Assembly (NCBI GenBank): GCA_019054805.1 | Contig: JAHQIY010000004.1 | Coordinates: 124,001 to 188,000, forward strand | Direction of reading: 5' to 3' | DNA from: Brachionus manjavacas | Taxonomy: Eukaryota > Rotifera > Eurotatoria > Ploima > Brachionidae | Length of the DNA stretch: 64,000 nt | Shown: positions 9,690 to 19,200 of the stretch, piece by piece | How the letters are laid out: the number at the start of each line of letters is the position of its first letter | Numbering within the stretch: the stretch's first letter is position 1 | Translations under genes and position numbers: made by a program | The notes under the pieces: generated by a model | Databases searched by the model: none | What the model was told of the DNA's origin: nothing | The model's input: only the letters and a program-made list of their open reading frames with translations

Positions 9690-11340
9690 AAATGAAATAA
9701 ATGGGCAATTCAGACCAAAATTATTCAAAATCTTAACGAATTTTTTGTTCCGTTATTATATGAGCTCTTTAATAATTTTTATTTTTTAAAAATATTCCGG
9801 AAGACTGGAAAATTTTCATTGTTAATCCTTTAATTAAAAAATAAAGGTGACAGGTCAGATATAAACAATTATCGGGGGATATCTATCATATCACCAATAG
9901 CAAAAATATTTGAAAAACTTTTGGCAAAACAGATAGCTTATTATCTATAATCGAATATGATTTTATTTAATGGACAAAATGGTTTTAGAAATGGACATTC
10001 AAGTCAAACAGTAATCCATGAGTATATTAGTGAAAAAAATTTAGCTAAAGTAAAAAAACAAACAACGGTTTCTTTATTTATTGACTTCAGGAAAGCATTT
10101 GATGTTATTGATTCAAATTTATCACTTTTAAAACTTTTTCACTATGGTTTTGAAAATTCTACTTTGGATCTTCTTTCAAACTATTTTGAAAAAAGATCCC
10201 AGATAGTTAGAATTGGCAGTGAAATGTCTAATCGTGTAAAATTAAAATTAGATGTACAGCAAGGATTTCACAGTGTTCTGGGTCCACTGCTATTTCTTAT
10301 TTTTGTTAATGATTTAACATTTTTATTTAAGAATTTAAGTATCAAAATGTTTGCTGATGATACAACAATGAAAAAGACCTTAAAAAAGCTTTGATAAAAT
10401 TAAATGTAATAATAAAAAATTTAAATGAATGGTGTATTTTTAACAGAATTGATATAAACTGGTCAAAAACTTTTTGAATGATTTTTGAAAATAGAAAAAA
10501 AGTATATCCAGGTAAAATTAAAGTAGGTAATGAAGACATATTAGTTGTAAAGGAAATCTGATTATTAGGGTTTCATAATTGATCAAGATCTTAACTTTAC
10601 TATATTTGCATCTAATTTATCAATTCAAGTTAATAGGAAATTATTTTCTAATAAGAGAATTTTCTATCTCTTTACTTCAGTAACGATCCAGTTTTTAAAG
10701 ACCTTCATCCTCCCGTATTTTGACTATTGCTGTACGCTTTTATGCTTTTTTTCAAAAGAAACAATAAATAAATTAGCTAAGAGTTTTTATATCTCAATCA
10801 TAAAACTTTTAAATGTTAAGCTTGAAGCAAACAGCTTTAATGAAATAAATAACGCATTAGAAAAGTATGGTCTTTATTCATTTCAACATCGAATTTTTGA
10901 AAGAATGTTAACTTTCTCTTATAAATGTCTATTATTTTTCAATTCTCCGCTAAATCTAAAAGAAAAATTAAAGAAAAATGACTCAAGAAATTTGGATTAT
11001 ATTTTAAGGAACAATAATATCCTTATTGAACCAATGGCCAAGTCAAAAAGCGGAGAAAAAACATTTGAACATTTTTATTCAAGATTAATAAATTGCTTTG
11101 TGGTCAAGAGATCAATGCTGAAGTTTTCAACGTTTAAGCTTTCAATTTTCAATAACATAAATTTAATTTACACAGATTTTGTTTCTAAATTTGAATTATT
11201 TAACTTGAATAGCTTGTTGTTAAATTTTTTCAAATGATTAAATCTATTAAATCAATAACTCTAATCAATTTTTTTTTATAATTTTATGTATTTTTATTTT
11301 AACATTTTTTATTTTTATTAATAATGAATTTAAATAAATG
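9690..11340 (+). mobile_element. Decayed LINE: reverse transcriptase with frameshifts
   Basis: Fragments in several frames read through a non-LTR reverse transcriptase: a thumb-proximal segment with KGDRSDINNYRGISI (9845-9890), then 9957-10394 containing NGFRNGHSSQT, the catalytic-region FIDFRKAFDVID, the QQGFHSVLGPLLFLIFVND block and the FADDT active-site motif. A C-terminal segment follows to 11237. Stops and frame changes at about 9840, 9948, 10394 and 10560 make it a pseudogene. The 3' region ends in AATAATGAATTTAAATAAATG without the CTGAAGGAGC stem-loop found elsewhere, so it may belong to a different LINE lineage from the 3646 copy. The 5' end is not recognisable. Confidence 0.85.
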
Positions 11341-11551
11341 AAGTGTTAATCGGTCTCATGAGGCATGGGCACTAGCCTGTTGATCCAATTAAAAATTCAC
11401 CGCCGTTTATGGATGCCAAATATTGTTCTCTAGAACTGAAATTTTTAATTTTGAACTTTGATTTGAATTTCAGATTCGCTCATGAACGCCAACTTTTTCA
11501 GCAAATAAAAAAAATTGAGAAATAAAAAGAGCTTTGTAATGGTTAAGTTGA

Positions 11552-13609
11552 CTACTGAGTATCTTGTTGACCATGCTTATCTTGTTGACAACCTCCGTCT
11601 CTAGATTCTGAAAAAGGTCTCATACAGCATAAATAATAAAAATTATTTAGAATATCTCCAATACTATCTGGATCGGTTTGTGCTCGCAAACGATTTAACA
11701 AATTTTCTTTTGTCACTGAATGCTCTTTGTCAGTTAATCGAACCAGAAGTCCTGGATGATAAAAACATGAATCAAAATTATTATCTACTTCAAAATACCA
11801 ATGATCACATTTTGAACATTTTAACTTCTTGGTTTTTTGTTTGATTTCGATTTCTTCATTCTTTTTTTCTTCTTTTGATTTTGGAAATTTGGCTACTTTT
11901 TTGAATTGCTTAATTAAATACTCAGAACTGGATGCAAAAATGCACCATTTTTTCCTATCCAAATCAGGGCTATAATATGACTTTCTAAACGAATGAATTA
12001 TATTTTGCCAAAGCCGCTGATTCTGTACAGAGTAGGAGGAATTCTTGTCATGGCCGCTTTGACTCTCAGAAATGCCCACCAGCGTGTCAACATCAAAGAG
12101 TATTAGGCCAGTTTGGATTTTTTCAAATTCATCCAAGCAGTCATTTATCAATTCGGAACTGGCAATTTCATCTAAAGCAGACGATTGCGTCAAAATGTCC
12201 GTATCAATAAAAGAAATTTGATCAATTTTAAATTTGGTGCAAAATTCTAGGATGTATGGTACAATATCAGCCACAAAATTGATGTCATCATCAATTTCAA
12301 TTTCAAAAGCATCATCTGTCTTAAAGTATTCAAATTGAATTGATGCTTTGTTTTTCCTAAAATCCATCAGGACTCGACCACTAAATAGCTCTAAATCATT
12401 TCGAATACCCTGCCAAATATCCTTAATTGGACTTGAATTTTGTAGCAGAAGTGGTATATAAAACCTGCCGAGTCTAATCTGAAAATCATGAGCTACTTTG
12501 GCTGCCAAATCAATTAGAATCTCTTTACCATTTGTTGTTACACTTTTATCCTTTGATCTCAAGTCAAAATAAAATACAATCCTTGACCTGAAAGAGGACA
12601 ACGCAGCACCGCTAAAATTTGTGGTCAATTTAGCCAGTAGATCGGACATCCTATCAAAGTTGATGTCAACATGCGCAGGAAGATGTGCTTTTGGATTGTG
12701 CTGTATTTGCTTCAGTAAATTTACACGTTGTTCATTAGTTAGTTTTCCAATGTAAAATTTGTCCTGCAAGCGGCGCGAAAAAGCTTCATCAATTTTGCTC
12801 AGTCGATTAGTGGACGCTATGACGAACACGTTGGACACGTCTTTGATTCCTCCGATGAGAGACAACAAAAGAGACAACGCATCTATTTTGTGACCCGCAG
12901 CCTTGTCATTTCTTTTAGGTGTCAAAGCATCGACTTCATCGATGGCAACACAGCAAAGCCAATGTGGACACACTTTAGCGCGATTCCAAATATCCATTAG
13001 CAATGCTTCAGTAGCACCAACTAAAGACCTATTTAGCTCTGAACTAGACAATGGTTCAACAAGGGGCTCAAGGCCAGCACAATTTATTATTATCTTTGAT
13101 AGCTTGGTTTTGCCTGTTCCAGGCGGGCCATACAAAAGCATACCATGACTTTTTTCTCTCATTTCCTCTTTATCCAAAGGTATGGTAAAAACTTCCAACG
13201 CCTGCTCTATTTGATTTAATATCGGGCCAATATCAAATATTTTGTCATTTCGTTGCTCTTCAAAGCATTTATTTAGTGCACTTTTGTCTAAAGGACTCAA
13301 TTTCTTGTAGTCTGATTTGGAATAGAAACAAAGAGACAACCAAAATTTGTGCCATTTGTGCCAAAGCTTCATATTGTAATTTATGTCAGTTTTGTTGGAT
13401 TCGTCCTTTAAAAAACTTTCACTTGTCAATTTGTTGGTCGCTTCCCTTATCTTCTCAGCATGAGCTGGTAAATAATTTTGAATCTTATCCCATCCAGTTT
13501 GTTGAACATTTTTCAGATCGTGTACTGTTTTTATCCAAAATTTATCATAGAATAATTCTACTAAACGAGGATCACCAGTTAATTTTTCCAGAAACTCTCC
13601 TAGCGGCAT
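11552..13609 (-). CDS. AAA+ ATPase with degenerate second domain and C-terminal zinc-type motif
   Basis: A single uninterrupted frame of 685 aa from the first in-frame ATG at 13607-13609. The frame stays open upstream to about 13715 without an ATG, so a short upstream exon is possible. The N-terminal 130 residues look like a small helical domain. The ATPase domain carries Walker A GPPGTGKT (161-168), Walker B AIDEVDA (222-228), sensor 1 STN (266-268) and an arginine finger SRR (278-280). The usual aromatic pore-loop residue is replaced: NRSLVGATE. Residues about 400-570 resemble a second AAA domain, with LILFDVD in the Walker B place and CIFASSS in the sensor 1 place, but I see no Walker A. 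The C-terminus has C-x2-C-x13-C-x2-H-P-G (598-620), probably metal-binding. The best family description is an NSF/CDC48-like remodeller. The substrate is unknown. Codon use is less AT-biased than the spacer and there is no frameshift, so it looks functional. Confidence 0.88.
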   Translation of the reverse strand: MPLGEFLEKLTGDPRLVELFYDKFWIKTVHDLKNVQQTGWDKIQNYLPAHAEKIREATNKLTSESFLKDESNKTDINYNMKLWHKWHKFWLSLCFYSKSDYKKLSPLDKSALNKCFEEQRNDKIFDIGPILNQIEQALEVFTIPLDKEEMREKSHGMLLYGPPGTGKTKLSKIIINCAGLEPLVEPLSSSELNRSLVGATEALLMDIWNRAKVCPHWLCCVAIDEVDALTPKRNDKAAGHKIDALSLLLSLIGGIKDVSNVFVIASTNRLSKIDEAFSRRLQDKFYIGKLTNEQRVNLLKQIQHNPKAHLPAHVDINFDRMSDLLAKLTTNFSGAALSSFRSRIVFYFDLRSKDKSVTTNGKEILIDLAAKVAHDFQIRLGRFYIPLLLQNSSPIKDIWQGIRNDLELFSGRVLMDFRKNKASIQFEYFKTDDAFEIEIDDDINFVADIVPYILEFCTKFKIDQISFIDTDILTQSSALDEIASSELINDCLDEFEKIQTGLILFDVDTLVGISESQSGHDKNSSYSVQNQRLWQNIIHSFRKSYYSPDLDRKKWCIFASSSEYLIKQFKKVAKFPKSKEEKKNEEIEIKQKTKKLKCSKCDHWYFEVDNNFDSCFYHPGLLVRLTDKEHSVTKENLLNRLRAQTDPDSIGDILNNFYYLCCMRPFSESRDGGCQQDKHGQQDTQ

Positions 13610-13744
13610 ATTTTCGCTTAGAATTTTGTTTTCGTAATTTATTGAATTCGGAAACAAAACTGGCACAACATTAACATAAGCCTTTGAATAAAAGCAATTA
13701 AAATTTTTTATGTGTCAACAACTTTTAAAAATTTTGGTCTTTTT

Positions 13745-13960
13745 TTTCAAAGTTTATGTCATACCCAAAGACAACTATGTACAAAAATATAATATCTTGA
13801 AAACAAAGTAACTCTATAAAATTTAAAAGATGTCACTTTTAAATATTGAAAGTTGATTGTGAAAACTTTATTTATTTGGTTTAAATTTTAATATAAATAA
13901 ATATGCGAGCCAGCGATCCACTGGCTAGTGAAATAACAATCCTTTATTTATGCTTGTTCA
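13745..13960. repeat. Dispersed repeat, copy 2 (pairs with 8770-8950)
   Basis: Same block order as 8770-8950. The central hairpin here is AGCCAG-CGATCCA-CTGGCT with a perfect 6-bp stem. It lies just upstream of the AAA+ gene, on the 5' side of its minus-strand start, so it may overlap that gene's promoter region. Confidence 0.6.
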
Positions 13961-13966
13961 TGTAAT

Positions 13967-14516
13967 CCATTTCTTCGCGAGACATCGCGTGTTTTAATAT
14001 TTTCAATTTGAGAAAAGATGAAAATATTAAAATTTGTTTGAAAAAATTTTTAGACCATGTCTCACCAGTTTAACTGCCAAGAAAAACTAAACTTTCCGCA
14101 AGCGTTCAACTAGTCATCCTCAAAGAGCTAAAAAACGATATGTTGAAGTAGTAGAAGAAGATAGTAGAAGAGTTTGCTTTTTCAGGAATATTAATGAACA
14201 TTAAAATTAGAATGATCAAATAAATAATTTGTTGAAATAGAAAACAGTGTACTTATTCAATTGAATTGATCTTTTTTTTTACTAATCATATAATTTTAGT
14301 CCTAGTCAAAGACTTCATTTTTTTAAATTTAAATCTGGACATGGAGGTGAATTCATACATTGATTCACTTCTACATTTACTTTGAATAAGAAAGAAAATG
14401 ACACAAAAGTTAAGTTTAATTTGCAATAAGAGTGGACAAGACCTTTCCCAATTTTTTTCAAAATTTAAAACTAGGCTTATCCTAGCTCAATAACAAATAA
14501 AAGTTACAATGTTGAA
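13967..14516. other. AT-rich spacer
   Basis: No supported gene. Ends at the left inverted repeat of the Tc1/mariner-like element. Confidence 0.35.
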
Positions 14517-15126
14517 TTTTGGACAAGTTGTTAGTATAAATGTTCGAAACCATCAGAAAAGATTTGTAACTCTTTGTAAAAAGTAACCAAAATTTGCCAA
14601 AAGCTGAAGTTGTAATGCGATTTACTTTAAAGCAGTAACGTAAGCAAGACGCCCGAGAGTGTTAAGAACAAGTACGCTAAAAAATCTGAAGACAAATTAA
14701 AGGTCTGGTTGGCTATTTCACAATGCGGAATAAGCAAACCCTATTACCATGATACCTAGTGGTCTAGTGGTCAATCAATATGTCTACCTTAGAGAGTGTA
14801 TTAGGAAACGACTTGAACCAATGATTAAAGAATATCATCAGGATGGCAATTATGTATTTTGGCCCGACTTAGCATCATCCCATTATGCGAATATGATACA
14901 GCAAAAATCTAAAGCAACTCGAAGCCAAAATTCGCACTTGCCTAGCCTGTACCATGCCAAGACCATGCCATACGTCCTCATGGATTTCAATACCTTAACT
15001 GATATTAAGAGAGTTCAGTTATAATTTTGGAAAAAATTTAAAGCCTTTGTTAAATAAAAAATGTTTTATGATTGATAAAATTGATTTTGTGCCATTTTAT
15101 ATTCTACACTGAAAAACTTGTCCAAA
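14517..15126 (+). mobile_element. Tc1/mariner-like element remnant
   Basis: Coding fragments in two frames: one with KSEDKLKVWLAISQCGISKP (about 14675-14735), then after a frameshift GLVVNQYVYLRECIRKRLEP, DGNYVFWPDLASSHYA (to 15024). The pattern V-W..IS..G...P, followed by a long helix and then W/Q-D-x-A-x-x-H-x-A, is that of the Tc1/mariner DDE/D transposase middle region. TTTTGGACAAGTTGTTAG at 14517-14534 is matched in inverted orientation by CTGAAAAACTTGTCCAAA ending at 15126, giving imperfect terminal repeats about 610 bp apart. The element is internally deleted and frameshifted. A related fragment is at 23480-23806. Confidence 0.75.
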
Positions 15127-15168
15127 TAAAAAGTATTGAGCATGATCAGTAAATGTTGGTCAAAAACT

Positions 15169-15782
15169 TTAATTTAAAATAGCATTTACATTTTCGGATA
15201 ACTTCCAATATTTGGGTAGTTCTTTGTCTTCACTAAGAGTCACATAAATTCTACACTGATCTGCTAATGGATCATACTTCCAAGGACCAAAGTTATCGTT
15301 GTGATATTCCACGGGCAATATCTCATAATTTTTTGAATTAAATTTCATGCAGACTTCTTTGGTTTTATTGATTGAAATTTTTCTTACCATTTCTTTTAGC
15401 TCTTTTTGACAAGCAAAGTCCAAATTTGTGTACAAGTCTAAATAACCAAATAAGAATTAAAAAAAAGGTTTTATTGCTGAAAATTACCCGAAGAAAAGGG
15501 ATTCGAAAATACCACACAAACTCTAATTGATTTAACTTCTAGGTAGGTTATTTTCTCATTATTTTTATTTTTTAAATAATTTCCCATTTTAATTTTGATT
15601 TCATCAATATCATTGTCAGCCTCACAAAAGGCTATTTGAATCAAATCTCTAATATGCCGACAATCTTGCAATGATAATTCATTTATAATTGTATCAATGT
15701 CTTTCCCATTTGCTTTGTATTCTAATATTTTTGGTAAAGCATGGAATATTTCTTCATTCAGCTCAAAACTATTATTATTCAT
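15169..15782 (-). CDS. Two-exon gene, unknown function
   Basis: Exon 1 runs 15782 to 15488 and exon 2 15437 to 15169. The intron between them is exactly 50 nt, GTAATT..TTTAG, and joins the frames in phase 1 (Ser-Ser-Asp-Leu-Tyr), giving 187 aa from the ATG at 15780-15782. The protein is soluble and charged with no signal peptide or membrane helix. The N-terminal half (about 1-80) is predicted helical and acidic, with KIKMGNYLKNKNNEK. The C-terminal half has FGPWKYDPLADQCRIYVTLS and ends in a hydrophilic tail. I do not recognise the family. The clean splice of two frames and balanced composition argue for a real gene. The stop lies only about 40 bp from the Tc1/mariner remnant. Confidence 0.7.
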
Positions 15783-16201
15783 ATTGATCAAGATGATTGT
15801 TTTCTAAAATAAATGTCTAAATATTTTGTTGGATACGATTCGAAAAGCTAATATTTAAAAGCAATCTTCGAATTACGAATATGCTTTAGGTGTGCAAAAT
15901 TTTTTAAAAAAATTTTGAGGTTAATTCCCAAAGATAAACTTTATTTTTTATCATTCAAATTTTGCTTACAAAAAAGATATCACAAGTAATTATGAGATAA
16001 ATTTTATCTAATTTATGATATCGTTTTTCTTTAGAAAAGAAAAACAATTGGATTCGAAGCTTTTTTCAAAGCTTTCTAGTTGAAAAAAGGTTGACATTAT
16101 TTGAGATCAATGGAATTTTAAGCAACTTTTTTTTCCGACACTTTATTATAATATTTTTCTTTTTTTTATTAGAAATCAAGTTTTGAAATATTCCCAAGAA
16201 A
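15783..16201. promoter_or_regulatory. Short intergenic region between divergent genes
   Basis: About 420 bp separate the minus-strand two-exon gene from the plus-strand coiled-coil gene. It should hold both promoters. It contains a pyrimidine-rich run and no recognisable binding site; no repeat is evident. Confidence 0.35.
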
Positions 16202-19200
16202 ATGGATAGAAATGAAAAAGATCGGCTAATTTCAAAAAAATATCGATTAATTTATCAAAGAGATGCTCTCAAGAAAGAACTAGACGATTTGAAAGAGGAA
16301 TTGAATGCAAAGAGAAGAGATATGGAAACTAAAACAAATGAAATTAATCAAAAAGTAATGAATTTAGAAAATGAGATAGACGAATATGAAAAAGAAAGAA
16401 ATGGATTATTGAATAAAGTTGACAATTTTGAAAATGAAATAAACAACTTCAGTGACAGAATTGCAGAAATCGATTGCTCAATTAATTTTATGAATGAAAA
16501 AATAGAAAAAATACAAGATGATTTGGGACGATTTGAAAGTTGTTTAAATCAAACCACTGAACATAGGGTGTTGGTTAAAAATGAACTAAAAGATGCTGAA
16601 AAAGCCAAATTGGTAAGTTTAGAGCCAAAGTCTTTTAGTTAAAACATTTTTTTATATTCTATTTGATTTCTTTAAATAATTTTTAATCAAAAAAATATTC
16701 ATGTGACATGTTAAAAGTGTGATCTTACTAAATCTGTGATTTTTTTTCAATTGTTTTCAAACAACTGCTTTACATCTCTTCTTATATTATCAATTGTTTC
16801 AAAAATTGTTTGTCCTGCTTTAGCTTTGCTGTGTTTACCATCTTGGATGTCCTGTGCAAGGTTATATGTTTTTAAGTTAATTCTTATTAGATTGTGTGTT
16901 CTGACAGCCTAAGATAAATTTTTAAGATAAAACTTACTTAAAATTCTAGTCATTTGTTTAATTAAAATTAATATTTAACTAAATTCAACGATTCGAAATA
17001 GTGTTGGATACGGTCAAGACAAACCGGTCCATTGAACGGATGGTTTTTGGCGCTAATTTGTCCGGTCAGTCAGGCGGTCAAATTTTTGGACCGCCAAAAA
17101 ATACGGGCGGCGATTAATACGCGGTTGGCTACATAAAATGATATTTTTTTTTGAAAAAATCTTTTTATTTAAAAAAAATAAAAACAATCAAAATGATAAA
17201 AGAGTGAAAAAAATTTTTTTTATTTTTTTAAATAGTTTTTTTAAGATTTTTTTTTGTTTCAAAATTTTTTGAAAGTAAAAGTGACCACCCGCCAAAAAGC
17301 TGTCCGTAGTTTTGACTGCTTAATTTATTTAGGTCCAAAACTTGTTCTGAAAATTGTATCAGCTTATACAAAGCTTGAATCCCATAATTTCTCACCGCAA
17401 ATGACCTGCAACATTTTTTTTCAATCTTCTTAAACATTATTATAATGCAGTTACAGAGTTTTTGCACAGAATAAATTTAGGTGATACAAGCTATGTATCA
17501 GCTGATACAATTTTCAGAACAAGTTTTGGACCTAAAAGAGCAACATTTTGCAGAATGCTGTATAGAACAAATATAAGTTGTGTTGAAATAAGGTTTGAGA
17601 AATCTTAACTAAAAAAACTAGAATTGAAAGTCTTTTATTTTTAAACTAAAGAAAGTGAATTTTAGAATAAAATAAAATAAAATTTAATTAATTGAAACCA
17701 AGGATATTTTTTAAATTAATCTTTGTATCTTTGAGAAATTATTTGTCAAAATATTCTTCAACAGGTTGGTGTTGAATTCAAAAGAGATCAAAGAGAGTAA
17801 AAAAGAGATGAAATTTATATAAAAAATATTTTGAATTTCTAGATAAATTAATAGGAATCATGTTATACCAATTATTATTTTTTTATTACATAAAATCTTA
17901 ATAGATTTTTTTGACCAAGTATTTGACCAAAATATATGATAATTTTTTCAATGTTGATTTTTCTTTGTAATAAATTTCGGATAAAAAATAGTTATTTCCC
18001 AAAGAAAGGTTTCTTTGTTATTTTTTCTATGTAATTATATAGAGCCGTATTTTTGAAGGTATTTTACCGAATTTGCATCAATGATAGAAAAAATTTTAAC
18101 TCAAATGTCACTGCATTCGACATTGTAAATTTTTATACAAAAATTCAAATACAAAATTGAATTTAAAGAATTTTTATACTAAAGAATTTACTAAAATTTT
18201 AAAACTTTAAACAAACAATGTTTCATTTAACGGTCCAGTTTAAAGAAATATTTGTCATTAAATTGAATTTTTAATCAAATTGTAAATAAATTTAAAATTG
18301 AAAAATTGAGTTTTTACAATTTTAACCATCTAGTAGTAGTAGTAGTAGTATTAGTAGTAGTAGTAGTAGTATAATGCTGTCGGAGACTTGGGTCTCCAAG
18401 TAGTGGCGCACGTAGACGCCCCACTTTAACAGCCAATTGCCTTTTTTTTTTTTTAATTTTTAAATTTTTACAAATTTTATAAGTAAATTTTGTTACATAT
18501 TTCCTAATATCCTTTTTTTAGAATAATTTTAATTTTGGTGGTAACACAAAGAGTTTTTTAAAAATAAAGTAGTTTGCCAGTTCTTTTTTTTTTTTTTAAA
18601 TGTTTGTGTTAGTTTCACACTTAGTCTCAACGTCCAAAGTATTCTGTCCTGGTCCTAGAAAATTTCTAAGTTATCAAATAAAATTTTAAAAATACAGTAC
18701 AATACCTAAATTCAATGAAGATAAAAAAATCTATAGTAAACGAAAAGAAAATGAAGGAAATCGAAAAAAGGTTGACTTAATTAAGTAATAAAGGAGAGTT
18801 AGGATTCTTTTACTCTACCCTAAATATTCTAGGTAGAATAAAAGTAACCTTTTCAGACCCAAAAAAATATTGAGTCTATAAAAGTAACTTTTATTCTACC
18901 TAGAATATTATTCCGTAAAAAAATGCCCTAAAAAAAGGGAAAATCACTCGGAGTAATTTTACATTACAAAAATAAAACTGAATAAATCTAAGCATTTTTT
19001 TGCAACAATGACTGTTAAAGCAATATGAATCTACTTCAGGTGATAAATATAACAACGCAAAAAAAAATTTCAGCTAAACCTCCTCATATGAAGCCTGATC
19101 AACTCAAAAGAAATTCAAATTTGAACCAAAAAGAAAATATGTTGAAGAGTTAGCTGATACTGATGAATCAGATGACGAAAGCGACGATGATGATGATAGT

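Noticed and set aside
12903..13674. Open frames on the plus strand opposite the AAA+ gene
   Set aside because: They are antisense shadows of a long, motif-rich minus-strand frame and show no domain of their own.
17228..17467. Minus-strand open frame over the 47-bp inverted repeat
   Set aside because: It runs through one arm and the loop of a noncoding palindrome, with no motif or splice support.
19150..19185. CTGATGA..CGAAA order resembling a hammerhead ribozyme
   Set aside because: The sequence between has no usable stem, and the stretch lies in an acidic Asp/Ser coding run of a transposon protein.
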